Notes under the pieces: model-generated
Databases searched by the model: none
What the model saw: the letters and a program-made list of their open reading frames with translations, nothing else
Told to the model about the DNA's origin: nothing
Source: SKLM01 sp041687115
GTDB lineage: Bacteria > Chloroflexota > Anaerolineae > B4-G1
Assembly: GCA_041687115.1 (NCBI GenBank)
Contig: JAWLCP010000001.1
Coordinates: forward strand, 40,629-104,628
DNA length: 64,000 nucleotides
Direction of reading: 5' to 3'
Program-made: the position numbers and the translations under genes
In this document: positions 1 through 8,680 of the stretch, piece after piece
Numbering within the stretch: position 1 is the first letter of the stretch
Layout of the letters: every line of letters begins with the position of its first letter

Positions 1-996
1 CAGGAGTTCACGCTGCTTTTCAAGGAGCGGATTCTGCCGCTGGACGTGGCCTTCGTTCATCTCTCCCCGCCTGATGAGCATGGCTTCTGCTCCTACGGCA
101 TAGAGACCGGCCTGACCAAGTCACCCGCTGAGGCCGCTGACGTCATAGTCGCTGAGCTCAACGAGAATATGCCGCGTTGTCTGGGTGATTCCTTCATCCA
201 CGTCAGTCGCCTGGACCACATCGTGCCCGTGGACTATCCTCTACTGGAGCTGCCGATGTCCGAGGACGGCCTTTCGGATGTACACAACAAGATCGGTGAG
301 CATATCGCGGAGTTGATTCCAGATGGAGCAACGATGCAGATGGGCATCGGCGCCATCCCAGATGCCGTGCTCAAGTTTCTGCATGACAAGCGTGATCTAG
401 GCGTCCATACGGAGCTGTTCTCGGATAGCGTGATCGATCTTGTCGAGGCAGGCGTCCTGACGAACGCGCGCAAGACGTTGCACCCGGGAAAGATTACGGC
501 TGGCTTCATGATTGGAACTCACCGGCTCTATGAGTGGGCCCACGACAATCCTCTCATTGAGCTCCATCGCACCGAGTATGTCAACGATCCCTTCGTCATT
601 GCCCAGAATGATCATCAAGTGGCGATCAACTCAGCCATCGAAGTGGACCTGACTGGGCAGGTATGTGCTGATTCCATCGGCCCCAAGCTCTACAGTGGCG
701 TGGGCGGGCAACTGGACTTCATCTATGGTGCGTCACGCTCTGATGGTGGGGTGCCCATCATTGCCATGCCTGCCACTGTCAAGGGGAGGGGTATCAGCCG
801 GATTGTGCCCATGCTCAAGCGGGGCGCCGGTGTGGTGACGACCCGCTACCACGTTCACTATGTGGTGACAGAGTACGGCGTGGCTGACTTGTATGGCAAG
901 ACGATCCGACAACGGGCAAAGGCGCTGATCAATATCGCCGCGCCTGAGTATCGAGATGAATTAACACGAGCTGCAAAGGAGTTGAGGTACATCTAG
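1..996 (+). CDS. Acetyl-CoA hydrolase/transferase family protein (4-hydroxybutyrate CoA-transferase-like), 5' partial
   Basis: The reading frame is open through base 1, so the N-terminal part of the gene lies outside the window; about 331 residues are visible. The protein belongs to the acetyl-CoA hydrolase/transferase family, which moves CoA between short-chain acids such as acetate and 4-hydroxybutyrate. Family features seen are the early HGFCSYG stretch, the MQMGIGAIPDAV glycine-rich segment, HTELFSD with the Glu expected to form the glutamyl-CoA intermediate, and a C-terminal RYHVHYVVTEYGVADLYGK block. An internal GTG at 46 is not the true start because homology continues upstream of it. 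The gene converges on rimO. The exact acid substrate cannot be read from the sequence. Confidence 0.85.
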   Translation, partial: QEFTLLFKERILPLDVAFVHLSPPDEHGFCSYGIETGLTKSPAEAADVIVAELNENMPRCLGDSFIHVSRLDHIVPVDYPLLELPMSEDGLSDVHNKIGEHIAELIPDGATMQMGIGAIPDAVLKFLHDKRDLGVHTELFSDSVIDLVEAGVLTNARKTLHPGKITAGFMIGTHRLYEWAHDNPLIELHRTEYVNDPFVIAQNDHQVAINSAIEVDLTGQVCADSIGPKLYSGVGGQLDFIYGASRSDGGVPIIAMPATVKGRGISRIVPMLKRGAGVVTTRYHVHYVVTEYGVADLYGKTIRQRAKALINIAAPEYRDELTRAAKELRYI

Positions 997-1002
997 GTGC
1001 GG

Positions 1003-1037
1003 AGAGCCTGACGGGCGTAGAAGCCGTCACGGGCTCT
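1003..1037. terminator. Candidate bidirectional hairpin between convergent genes
   Basis: The arms AGAGCCTGACGG and CCGTCA-CG-GGCTCT form an interrupted 12-bp stem with a 2-nt bulge, between the ends of the CoA-transferase gene and rimO. It overlaps the last codons of rimO. There is no clear T-tract on either side, so termination is only suggested by the position. Confidence 0.35.
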
Positions 1038-2376
1038 GTCCAAGTAGATCGTATTCCAGCGCGGCGGTCACGCGGATCGGCACAATCTCGCCGACCGGTA
1101 GTTCTTCCTCGATCAACACGAGCCCGTCCACCTCGGGGGCATCGCGGTACGAGCGCCCGACGCTCAGGCCTTCGTCTTGACCCTCGATGAGCACGTCCAG
1201 GACTTCCCCGACTAGTGCCTGGTTCTTCGCGTGAGAGATAGGCTGTTGCGCTGCCAGAAGCCGGTCACGGCGCTCTGTCTTGACCTCAGGCGGTATATCA
1301 TCCTCCAGTTCCGCAGCCCAGGTCCCCTCTTCGTGCGAGTAGGTGAAGACTCCCACCCGGTCAAACTGCATCTCGTCCACGAACTGAAGAAGCGTTCGAA
1401 ACTCCTCCTCGGTCTCACCCGGGTAGCCTACCAAGAAAGTAGTCCGGATTGCGATCTCGGGCATGACCTCCCGCAACTGGTCTATCATCTGGCGCACCCG
1501 ATCCGTCCTCGCTGGGCGTCGCATGCGGCGGAGCACGCCTGGATGGGCATGCTGGAGCGGCAGGTCAAGGTAGGGCAGAATCTGTCGATGGCTGGCCATG
1601 GTCTCAATCAATCGCTGCGTGAGACCAGTGCGGCTCGGGTAGGTATACATTAGCCGGATCCAGGGCACCTGCGGCACAGTCGCGACCAGCTGATCAAGCA
1701 GTTCCGCCAGGCCGTGTTCCATCCTCAGATCCCGACCGTAATCCGTAGTGTCCTGCGCGATCAAGATGATCTCCCGGACACCGAGGTCGGCTAACCTTCC
1801 TGCATCGGCCAGAATGGCCTCTGGTGAACGGCTCACGGTGGGCCCTTTGATGAGCGGGATGGCACAGAAGGCACATGCGCGGCGACAACCGTCCGCGAGC
1901 TTCAGATAGGCACTACTTCCTTGTACCGCCGCACGAACGACCCCGTGCGTGTCCTGGCCCACGGTTCCCACGTCTGGCACGTGATAGAGAGGCTTTGAGG
2001 ACCGGAGCTGCCCACCTCGCCCGTCTAGCCGCTCGGCCACCTCCACAATATCCATCCAACGTCGCGTGCCCATGAGGCCATCGATTTCCGGGACTGCTTT
2101 GGCTAGCTTGTCAGGACAACGTTGCGAGTAGCACCCAGCGGCGATGATTCGCTGGTGCGGCTGCTTACTCTGCGCCAGTTCCTGTAGCACAGTGCGGGAT
2201 TCCTGTCGCGCCGACTCAATGAATCCGCAGGTGTTGACAATGAGTAGCTCAGCGGTATCCGGGTCGGGTGCTGGGGTATACCCGGCGCGCCGGAGCAGCG
2301 TCGCAATCCCTTCGCTGTCAACCAGGTTCTTGGGACAGCCAAGGGATATCAGGTAGAAGCTTCGCGATCCACTCAT
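1027..2376 (-). CDS. rimO: Ribosomal protein S12 methylthiotransferase RimO
   Basis: A 449-residue radical-SAM methylthiotransferase that thiomethylates an Asp of ribosomal protein S12. The N-terminal UPF0004 domain shows the family-specific LGCPKNLVDSE, NTCGFIESA and GCYSQRC cysteine sites for the auxiliary Fe-S cluster. The radical-SAM CX3CX2C motif is CRRACAFC, and a C-terminal TRAM-like domain ends the protein. The VDSE and CGFIESA wording separates RimO from MiaB and MtaB. It lies downstream of the RodZ-like gene on the same strand, a neighbour order common in Gram-positive bacteria. The hairpin terminator at 2394-2418 lies just before its start, so expression may depend on read-through or a separate promoter. 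Confidence 0.95.
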   Translation of the reverse strand: MSGSRSFYLISLGCPKNLVDSEGIATLLRRAGYTPAPDPDTAELLIVNTCGFIESARQESRTVLQELAQSKQPHQRIIAAGCYSQRCPDKLAKAVPEIDGLMGTRRWMDIVEVAERLDGRGGQLRSSKPLYHVPDVGTVGQDTHGVVRAAVQGSSAYLKLADGCRRACAFCAIPLIKGPTVSRSPEAILADAGRLADLGVREIILIAQDTTDYGRDLRMEHGLAELLDQLVATVPQVPWIRLMYTYPSRTGLTQRLIETMASHRQILPYLDLPLQHAHPGVLRRMRRPARTDRVRQMIDQLREVMPEIAIRTTFLVGYPGETEEEFRTLLQFVDEMQFDRVGVFTYSHEEGTWAAELEDDIPPEVKTERRDRLLAAQQPISHAKNQALVGEVLDVLIEGQDEGLSVGRSYRDAPEVDGLVLIEEELPVGEIVPIRVTAALEYDLLGQSP

Positions 2377-2393
2377 GACAAAGATGCCGATAC

Positions 2394-2418
2394 AAAACGA
2401 GCGGGCTTGCTGCCCGCT
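2394..2418 (-). terminator. Intrinsic terminator downstream of the RodZ-like gene, in the rimO leader
   Basis: On the minus strand the stem AGCGGGC, loop AGCAA, stem GCCCGCT is followed by CGTTTTGT. A 7-bp GC-rich stem with four T residues, 18 nt upstream of the rimO ATG, fits an intrinsic terminator or an attenuator that limits rimO expression. Confidence 0.6.
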
Positions 2419-2464
2419 GTCGCACTCTAGTCCACGTCAGTTTCTAACGGGGCGTGAAACAGGC

Positions 2465-3118
2465 CTAGGATGGGACGAGCCTGCCGGTCGATCTCCAAGA
2501 GTGCGTGCAGACCAGACCGTGCCCATCGGTGGCTCCCTGGGCTCGTCTGCTTATGCTCACGCGAAGCCGGGCACTCTCCTCTACCTCTGGGACGGTGATT
2601 TCCCCAAAGGCGATCTCCCTGCATGCAACCGTTGGCATCGGGCGAAGAGATTGATCGGCCTCAGGTTGATTAACCACGTAGCTCACGAGGGCTAGAACCG
2701 CGAGTAGGACAGTGAGCAGGATACCTACAATCAACACGGTTTCCACGCTCATCCAGCGCGGAAGAGACGAGGATACCGGGATGTCGCGGGGGTGGAAGCG
2801 AATCGAAGTCAGGTCGTCACTGGGCTCGGGTGATTCGGACTGCGCCTCCACAAGCGCGGTCGCCGGGGTCGGAGTCTGCGAGTCGTACACCTCGGCGCTG
2901 TAGCGGCCCAGCACATCTTCTGGCGACAGATCGAGATACCGTGCGTAGATGCGCAGAAATCCTCGCAGCTGCACGTCACCGCCGGGAAATGCAGCGAAGT
3001 CGCCCGCCTCCAACAACTCCAGGAATCTGGCTCGGATGCGGGTTGCCTTCTCCGCCTCCTCCAATGTGCTTCCCTTCGCCTTACGGGCTTCGCGCAGCCA
3101 TCGGCCAAGTTTCTCCAT
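2465..3118 (-). CDS. RodZ-like helix-turn-helix membrane protein
   Basis: An N-terminal HTH_25/XRE-type domain (LGRWLREARKAKGSTLEEAE and on to about residue 75) is followed by a charged linker, one transmembrane segment (about 125-148, VLIVGILLTVLLAVLALVS) and a short outer tail. This is the RodZ/YmfM layout; RodZ links MreB to cell-wall elongation. The tail is only about 65 residues and no convincing DUF4115 domain is seen, so it is shorter than usual. I chose the third-codon ATG because GAGGAT is 7-8 nt upstream, whereas the first ATG at 3124 abuts that site. It sits between rplI and rimO. Confidence 0.72.
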   Translation of the reverse strand: MEKLGRWLREARKAKGSTLEEAEKATRIRARFLELLEAGDFAAFPGGDVQLRGFLRIYARYLDLSPEDVLGRYSAEVYDSQTPTPATALVEAQSESPEPSDDLTSIRFHPRDIPVSSSLPRWMSVETVLIVGILLTVLLAVLALVSYVVNQPEADQSLRPMPTVACREIAFGEITVPEVEESARLRVSISRRAQGATDGHGLVCTHSWRSTGRLVPS

Positions 3119-3193
3119 CGTCATATCCTCACAGCGACTCAGCCGGCGATAGAAAGACGAGGCACCTCCCTCGGCAGGTTCGACATCTGTTGG

Positions 3194-3649
3194 CTATTCG
3201 CTACCTTCTGGCCTCACGACGACTCTGACTTGAGGCTCCACGTCCTCCATTAGGTGTATAGGAACGAAGTGTTCTCCCACCTCGCGAATGGGCTCAGGGA
3301 GAGGAATATCCCGCCTGTCGATCTCTACGCCAACCTGCTCTTCCAGGGCCTTGGCGATGTCTGCATTGGTGATGGAACCATAGAGCTGACCTGTCTCCCC
3401 AGTCTTGACCTCGAAGGTAAGTGTGTGTGCGGTCAGACGCCGAGCAAGAGCTTCCGAACGCTTCTTCATTCGCTCGTGCTTGCGCGACTGCACTTCTTGC
3501 CGGTGCTCGAAGTCCTTCATCGTACTGAGCGTGGCTCTCACGGCCATTCCCTGCGGGATCAGGTAGTTGCGAGCGTAGCCGTCCGCAACCTCTTCAATAT
3601 CCCCCTCTTGTCCCAGGTTAGGCACGTCCTGCTTCAGAATGACCTTCAC
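3194..3649 (-). CDS. rplI: 50S ribosomal protein L9
   Basis: The 151-residue product matches the full L9 length. The N-terminal domain opens MKVILKQDVPNLGQEGD and carries the family signature around GYARNYLIPQGMA. A long charged connecting helix follows (about 45-75), and the C-terminal domain contains TGQLYGSITNADIA. L9 binds 23S rRNA near the L1 stalk base and helps keep reading frame. A good SD (GGAGGTGAATTACC) precedes the ATG. It is the first gene of a minus-strand group with the RodZ-like gene and rimO. Confidence 0.97.
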   Translation of the reverse strand: MKVILKQDVPNLGQEGDIEEVADGYARNYLIPQGMAVRATLSTMKDFEHRQEVQSRKHERMKKRSEALARRLTAHTLTFEVKTGETGQLYGSITNADIAKALEEQVGVEIDRRDIPLPEPIREVGEHFVPIHLMEDVEPQVRVVVRPEGSE

Positions 3650-3695
3650 GGTAATTCACCTCCAACGTGATCGGTTAACCCACGAGTGGCATGAA

Positions 3696-3779
3696 TAGGG
3701 CGGGTGGGATTCGAACCCACACGTCCTCTCGGACAGAGGATTTTAAGTCCCCGGCGTCTTCCCGTTCCGCCACCGCCCC
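3696..3779 (-). tRNA. tRNA-Leu (anticodon UAA)
   Basis: An 84-nt class II tRNA folds on the minus strand: a 7-bp acceptor stem opening GGGGCGG (with a terminal G-U pair), a D arm, an anticodon loop ACTTAAAATC with TAA, a variable arm TGTCCGAGAGGACG, and a T arm GGGTTCGAATCCC. The discriminator is A, and CCA is not encoded. Confidence 0.95.
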
Positions 3780-3787
3780 GCATACAG

Positions 3788-3812
3788 CGCGGGCAGCTTG
3801 AGGCTGCCCGCG
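3788..3812 (-). terminator. Perfect hairpin between tRNA-Cys and tRNA-Leu
   Basis: A perfect 10-bp inverted repeat (CGCGGGCAGC and GCTGCCCGCG) with a 5-nt loop lies in the 51-nt spacer between the two tRNAs. There is no T-tract. It could be a processing hairpin in a tRNA-Cys/tRNA-Leu co-transcript or a weak terminator. Confidence 0.45.
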
Positions 3813-3830
3813 GTTAGTCGCAAAGGAAAG

Positions 3831-3902
3831 AGGCGGCGGCCGGATTCGAACCGGCGCATGGGACTTTTGCAGAGTCCTGCCTTTCCACTTGGCTACGCCG
3901 CC
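3831..3902 (-). tRNA. tRNA-Cys (anticodon GCA)
   Basis: A 72-nt cloverleaf on the minus strand has acceptor GGCGGCG pairing with CGCCGCC, anticodon loop CTCTGCAAAAG with GCA, T arm CCGGTTCGAATCCGG, and the U discriminator typical of tRNA-Cys. CCA is not encoded. Confidence 0.95.
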
Positions 3903-4022
3903 CTGCCCATCAAAATTCTACCACACCTTGCCTCTCTCTGCAACCCCGTGACCGCGACCGCCGCAAACGTAGGTGCGGGCTCGGTCGTCGCGGGGAAGCC
4001 AGTTGGTGCCCAAGACAACCCC

Positions 4023-4469
4023 TCAGTGTGCTGACTGCGGTTCCTTATCCTCCTTGAACGTCTGCCTGATCTGTGGTAGGTTCAGTGGTATCCAGAAGAG
4101 GCACAGAAGACTCACGGTCAGCGCCACGTCTCGAGGGATCGTCTGACGGGCGTAATCAGACCCGCTGAACAGGAGGCGGTTGGCCCATGCGTTCGTCTCA
4201 TACAGAGTCACCGCTGCTAGGGCAGCCCATCGACCCCACTCGCAGAAGGAGGAGAGGCCTACGCTGCAGACAATGAACGTGACTCCCCAGAGTCCCGCTG
4301 TCGCCGCCAGGTAGTCCAGCGAAACAGTCGTCGGCAGACCGGGGAGACGGGCTGCGAAGTGCACAGCCAGCACTGCGCGTCCCAGGTTCGTCAAGCCCAG
4401 CACGAGCGTCAATGCGCTCAAGAGAATCACGCCCTTCTGGGACAGCGTGAGCTGCTTCAGAGCCCCCAC
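4023..4469 (-). CDS. Small integral membrane protein of unknown function
   Basis: A 148-residue hydrophobic protein with about four predicted membrane segments: about 13-34 (VILLSALTLVLGLTNLGRAVL), 50-72, 80-95 and 112-130. The C-terminal tail FKEDKEPQSAH is charged and probably cytoplasmic. I recognise no family. The gene is 10 nt downstream of the oxidoreductase gene on the same strand, so it is probably co-transcribed with it and with the acyl-CoA dehydrogenase, but this gives no functional clue. Confidence 0.7.
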   Translation of the reverse strand: MGALKQLTLSQKGVILLSALTLVLGLTNLGRAVLAVHFAARLPGLPTTVSLDYLAATAGLWGVTFIVCSVGLSSFCEWGRWAALAAVTLYETNAWANRLLFSGSDYARQTIPRDVALTVSLLCLFWIPLNLPQIRQTFKEDKEPQSAH

Positions 4470-4479
4470 AGTCCCGCGC

Positions 4480-5511
4480 TTACGGTCTGAGCACGATCTT
4501 GCCGAACTTGTCTCCGGATTCGAGAATGTCGAAGGCCCTCGTTCCCTCTGAAAGAGGCATCACGCGGTCTACCACAGGCCTGAGCTTCCCGGCCCAGACG
4601 AGGTCCATCACGTCCCGGAAGTCCTGGTGGTTACCCATTGTGGAACCGATGAGACTGATCTGCTTGCCGAAGATGTATCGGGTGTCGATCTCAGCATGGG
4701 GGCCGGACGTGTTGCCGACGATGACGATGCGACCGCCTCGCACCACCGCTCGCATGCTCTGAGCGAGCGTGGCCTGCCCAACGTTGTCAACCACCACATC
4801 CACGCCGCGACGACTGGTCATCTTGTAGATCGTCTTGCTCCACTGGGGATCCTCGCGATAGTTGAGCACGACGTCAGCGCCCAGCTCTCGGGCCTTCTTC
4901 ATCTTCTCCTCGGTACTGGTGAGCGCATACACATGAGCCCCGGCCAGTTTGGCAATCTGAATCGCCATTGAGTTGACCCCGCCGCCAGCCCCCACAACCA
5001 GCACCGATTCACCCGGGCGGAGTCCCGCGCGATGGATGAGCATTCGCCAGGCTGTGAGGGACACCAGCAGGGGCGCCGCTGCTTCAGCGAAGTCCCATCT
5101 CTCGGGCATAGCCACCAGGTTCCGCGCTGGAACGGTCACGAACTCGGCGTGACCGCCCCGGATGTCTTCCCCCAGGATGATGTACCCAGGACTGACGGAA
5201 TGCTCGCCTCGATGGGTGAATTCGTCCTCACGGGTCGTGATGCCCGGGTCGACCACAATAGGATGACCCACCTCCCAGCCGTCAACCTCGTCCCCGAGCT
5301 CCGCGATCTCACCAGCCACATCGGAACCGCCCCAATGAGGCATCTGCAGATCGAGCCCCGGCCACCCTTGACGCACAAATACGTCCAGGTGGTTGAGACC
5401 GGTCGCCCGCACGTGCACCAGAACCTCACCAGCGGCAGGTGTGGGACGGGGCACGTCCGTGTATTCCAGGACATCCAAACTGCCGTGTTCGTAGAAGCAG
5501 AGAGCCTTCAC
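4480..5511 (-). CDS. Alcohol dehydrogenase/quinone reductase-like MDR oxidoreductase lacking zinc ligands
   Basis: The 343-residue protein has the medium-chain dehydrogenase/reductase layout: a GroES-like N-terminal domain (RATGLNHLDVFVRQG) and a Rossmann domain with VLVVGAGGGVNSMAIQIAKLAGA at about 165-190. Position 37-38 of the catalytic-zinc site is Asn-His instead of Cys. The lobe that normally holds four structural-zinc cysteines keeps its length (GITTREDEFTHRGEHSVSPG) but has none, so it is probably zinc-independent. It lies 15 nt after the acyl-CoA dehydrogenase stop, with GGAGGT almost touching the ATG, which hints at translational coupling. A role in acyl-CoA or fatty-acid metabolism is inferred only from that neighbour. 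Confidence 0.85.
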   Translation of the reverse strand: MKALCFYEHGSLDVLEYTDVPRPTPAAGEVLVHVRATGLNHLDVFVRQGWPGLDLQMPHWGGSDVAGEIAELGDEVDGWEVGHPIVVDPGITTREDEFTHRGEHSVSPGYIILGEDIRGGHAEFVTVPARNLVAMPERWDFAEAAAPLLVSLTAWRMLIHRAGLRPGESVLVVGAGGGVNSMAIQIAKLAGAHVYALTSTEEKMKKARELGADVVLNYREDPQWSKTIYKMTSRRGVDVVVDNVGQATLAQSMRAVVRGGRIVIVGNTSGPHAEIDTRYIFGKQISLIGSTMGNHQDFRDVMDLVWAGKLRPVVDRVMPLSEGTRAFDILESGDKFGKIVLRP

Positions 5512-5526
5512 ATGACCTCCGTGTGT

Positions 5527-6696
5527 CTACCGCAACCCTGTCTCGGTCCGTGCGATCACCATGCGCAGAATCTCGTTGGTCCCCTCGTAGATTTGGGTGA
5601 CCTTCGCGTCGCGGAAGTAGCGCTCGATTGGGAGTTCTTTGCTGTACCCCATGCCCGCGTGGACTTGCACAGCCTCCGTCGTCACCCACATTGCCGTGTC
5701 AGAGGCGAAGAGTTTGGCCATTGCAGATTCCAGGGTGTAGCGAGCCCCCGTCTTCTTTGCCTCATCCTTGGCCAACGCTGCGCGATAGACGAGCAATCGG
5801 CTCGCGTCAATACGGGTCCTCATGTCGGCCAACTTCTGCTGAATCATCTGGAACTCGCCGATCTTCTGACCGAACGCTTCCCGTTCCTGGGCATATTCAG
5901 CTGAGGCTTCGTACGCGGCCCGGGCGATTCCCACCGCCTGAGCGGCTATCCCAATACGACCGGCATCCAGGACCGACATGGCAATCTTGAAACCTTCACC
6001 CTCCTCCCCAAGTCGCATTTCCACCGGGCACTTGTAGTCATCGAAATGGATCTCGCAAGTTGCCGACGCACGGATCCCTAGCTTCGGTTCGGTCTTCCCC
6101 CGCGAGAAGCCAGGACCGTCAGTGTCGATAAGAAGGGCGCTAACGCCGCGGTAGCGGGGCTTGGCGTCAGGATCCGTCTGTGCGAAGAGCAGGATGTACT
6201 TCGCCACTGGCCCGCTGCTGATCCACGATTTGGTGCCATTGATGACGTAGTGGGAACCGTCGGGAGACCGCTCAGCTGTCACGCGGATGTTACTCGCGTC
6301 GGAGCCGGACTGAGGCTCGGTCAGTGCATAGGAGCCGACCACCTCGCCGCTGGCGACGGCTCGGAGGTACTTCTGCTTCTGTTCCTCGGTTCCGTAGCGT
6401 TGAATGCCGTAGCAGACGAGTGAATTGCAGACAGACATGATGACGCCGTGGGAGGCATCTACCTTGGATATCTCCTCCAGAGCCAGGACGTAGGCGAGTG
6501 TATCCATTCCGGCACCGCCGTATTCCTCCGGCACGGCGATGCCCATGAAGCCGTGGGCTCCCATCTTGGCGATGGTCTCTTGAGGAAACTCACCAGTCTC
6601 ATCGTGTTCAGCCGCGATAGGCGCGATCTCGGACTGGGCGAACTCACGGGCCATGTCGCGGATCATGCGGTGTTCGTCACTTAGCTGCAGATTCAT
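5527..6696 (-). CDS. Acyl-CoA dehydrogenase
   Basis: A 389-residue FAD enzyme that oxidises acyl-CoA to the trans-2-enoyl form. Family signatures are SYALTEPQSGSDASNIR (FAD/substrate binding, about 125-140), NGTKSWISSG, and the C-terminal YEGTNEILRMVIAR, whose first Glu is the catalytic base in short/medium-chain enzymes. Length and N-terminal DEHRMIRDMAREFA match butyryl-CoA dehydrogenase-like members. AAAGGAG lies 8 nt before the ATG. It starts a three-gene minus-strand group with the MDR oxidoreductase and the small membrane protein. Chain length specificity cannot be decided. Confidence 0.95.
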   Translation of the reverse strand: MNLQLSDEHRMIRDMAREFAQSEIAPIAAEHDETGEFPQETIAKMGAHGFMGIAVPEEYGGAGMDTLAYVLALEEISKVDASHGVIMSVCNSLVCYGIQRYGTEEQKQKYLRAVASGEVVGSYALTEPQSGSDASNIRVTAERSPDGSHYVINGTKSWISSGPVAKYILLFAQTDPDAKPRYRGVSALLIDTDGPGFSRGKTEPKLGIRASATCEIHFDDYKCPVEMRLGEEGEGFKIAMSVLDAGRIGIAAQAVGIARAAYEASAEYAQEREAFGQKIGEFQMIQQKLADMRTRIDASRLLVYRAALAKDEAKKTGARYTLESAMAKLFASDTAMWVTTEAVQVHAGMGYSKELPIERYFRDAKVTQIYEGTNEILRMVIARTETGLR

Positions 6697-6744
6697 CTCC
6701 GAGTCTCCTTTGATTGCTGAAGTCTTCGATATATCCCAGGTCCA

Positions 6745-6776
6745 ATTCAGGACAGGTCTGGGACAAGAGCCTGAAT
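6745..6776. promoter_or_regulatory. Inverted repeat upstream of the acyl-CoA dehydrogenase gene, candidate operator
   Basis: The arms ATTCAGG (6745-6751) and CCTGAAT (6770-6776) face each other 49-80 nt upstream of the acyl-CoA dehydrogenase ATG in the 117-nt intergenic space. The 7-bp perfect arms with an 18-nt spacer could be a repressor site. I see no convincing promoter in the same spacer. Confidence 0.3.
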
Positions 6777-6813
6777 ATGCTCTGCGTGCCTTTCAAACTA
6801 GCCCGACGCTCTG

Positions 6814-8643
6814 TCAACCACCAAGCGAAAGATCGACGAATTCCTGACCCTCTTGTGTCGTCAGATGGGTTCCCTGTTCATCGTAGAGCCCTACCCGTGC
6901 AACCACTTCGCCAGAGATGGCCTGAGGTACGGTAAGGTAATGCACGTCGCGAACGACGGTTCCGGGGGGCAGCACGCTGGTCGGGCGATGCGCATCGGCT
7001 GGCCAGCTGTCGTGCTGGGCCAGCAGCTGCCCGTCGTGGCTCAATGCGTGGACGAAGACGGTGTAGTTCCTGTCGATGGATCCCTCTACCCGCCAGAAGA
7101 GTGACACTCGCATGGTGGATCCGGCAGGTACTGTGTACGACATCGGTCCAAACGCCTCCCCTGGGGGCGCCACGGCGATGCTGTAGCCGGTCAGCGTGAG
7201 CCTCTTATCCCACTCCTGTCCACTTCTCGATTCGGGCAGGACACGCCCTGCGTATCGAAAGATGTACAGACTGCCTACTTGGTGCTCTATATCGTACTCC
7301 GTCCCGGCGAGCACATTGTGGAAGAGTGTCCGGTAGGCGGGGGTCTCCACTGGGTAGGTCTTCATCCCTCGATCTAGTACGACATACTCCGGAGCCGTCT
7401 CGTCGGGAAACCAAGGGAAGAGGTAGATCTGCTCACGGTGAGAGAGATGTGGCACCAATGGATCTTGGGCTGCCACAGTCGCGCTGACCGGTATCTGCTG
7501 TAATGCAGCTGCTACCTGTTGGTGGTGTCTGGTTACCCTGAATCGCTCCAGGTGGGGCCAGTGTTGAGGACGCAGCTCGCTGAGCGTCGCGTATCCAGCC
7601 GCACTGGCAACCAGAAGGATGGCTAGCGCTCCTGTGCGTGGGCGCCCGCGTAGGCGCGAGGCACCCAATCCTACAGCCCAGAAGAGAATAGGAAGGATCG
7701 GAGAGGGGTACCAGGCTTGCAGCCTACCCATAGTCGTGGATGTACTGACGAGCAGGTAGCCGAGAAAGGGAAGGACAAGGGCGGCGATTTCGGGAGCAAG
7801 GAAGAACAGAAAGCCCGTTGGCCAACACAACCTTACCACCGCCTTCCATCGCTCAGGACGCGCTGCGTACTCAAGTAGTACAGTGGGATCTCGGAGGACA
7901 GTGTAGACCATCTCCTTTGGGGAGTCACCTAAGTAGGAGAGGTACTTCCCGGCGGCCCGGTAAGTCCCACCAAACGCCGGAACAGCAGCGAGGGGAACCA
8001 GAATGACCCATGCCAACCCGAGGACCATGAGTGGAAGACCCACCCTCGTTGACTGACGCGCCAGTGACAAGTACAGGCCCAGCCCCGCCGCAAGGAAAGC
8101 CATATCCTCCTTGCACAGTAATCCCAATACCAGCCCCAGCACCATCCAAGCATACCTGCGCTTGAGCATCTGGTAGATGCTGAAGGATGCAGCAAGCACG
8201 GCAGCCGTCACTCGCCGGAACTCAACGAGGTTCACCTGATGAACGGACGGGTGCAATGCGTACGCCACGTACACGGCCAGGCCTAACCACGGGGCCTCAT
8301 CTCGGAAGAACCAGTAGATGAGGAACCCGGCCCCGCCGAGACAGATCGATTGGAGGATGAAAAGCAGCCGTATATCCTCCCATACCCAATACAACGGCGC
8401 ATAGAGGGCCAGGGCAGGCGAGAAGTGTCCTTGGACAGCGGATTGCTGCGTTATCGTGCTGTAGGGACGGCGCCCCTGTGCTGCGTTCCAGATCATCTGA
8501 TCAAACTTGCCCAAGTCCAAAGCGTTCGTGCGGAAGCCGTTATGTTGACGGATCGTCATCCAGGAGAACGCGGTCACGTAGAGCAGCAGCAACCCGAGCG
8601 CAATCCAGTCCGGGAGTTGGAGCTTATTGAGGAGACGCTTCAC
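6814..8643 (-). CDS. DUF2079-type polytopic membrane protein with C-terminal beta-sandwich module
   Basis: A 609-residue protein with a membrane part of about 10-11 segments (residues 10-350) followed by a soluble region. The sequence YSTITQQSAVQGHFSPALAL near residue 60 is the DUF2079 signature; these are GT-C-like membrane proteins of unknown activity. The last ~120 residues (RNYTVFVHAL, LAQHDSWPAD, VARVGLYDE) form a module that also occurs in the products at 54690-56918, 59210-61231 and 63583-64000. The gene follows the TTGGGATA repeat cluster that lies 38-77 nt before its start. A role in cell-surface glycan or lipid-linked sugar transfer is inferred from fold class only. Confidence 0.8.
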   Translation of the reverse strand: MKRLLNKLQLPDWIALGLLLLYVTAFSWMTIRQHNGFRTNALDLGKFDQMIWNAAQGRRPYSTITQQSAVQGHFSPALALYAPLYWVWEDIRLLFILQSICLGGAGFLIYWFFRDEAPWLGLAVYVAYALHPSVHQVNLVEFRRVTAAVLAASFSIYQMLKRRYAWMVLGLVLGLLCKEDMAFLAAGLGLYLSLARQSTRVGLPLMVLGLAWVILVPLAAVPAFGGTYRAAGKYLSYLGDSPKEMVYTVLRDPTVLLEYAARPERWKAVVRLCWPTGFLFFLAPEIAALVLPFLGYLLVSTSTTMGRLQAWYPSPILPILFWAVGLGASRLRGRPRTGALAILLVASAAGYATLSELRPQHWPHLERFRVTRHHQQVAAALQQIPVSATVAAQDPLVPHLSHREQIYLFPWFPDETAPEYVVLDRGMKTYPVETPAYRTLFHNVLAGTEYDIEHQVGSLYIFRYAGRVLPESRSGQEWDKRLTLTGYSIAVAPPGEAFGPMSYTVPAGSTMRVSLFWRVEGSIDRNYTVFVHALSHDGQLLAQHDSWPADAHRPTSVLPPGTVVRDVHYLTVPQAISGEVVARVGLYDEQGTHLTTQEGQEFVDLSLGG

Positions 8644-8680
8644 CCTTATCGCATCCTAACAGCTTGCAGAGGCACGTGTT

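Noticed and set aside
5032..5904. Plus-strand frame of 290 codons
   Set aside because: It spans the opposite strand of the oxidoreductase and acyl-CoA dehydrogenase genes and has no domain or SD.
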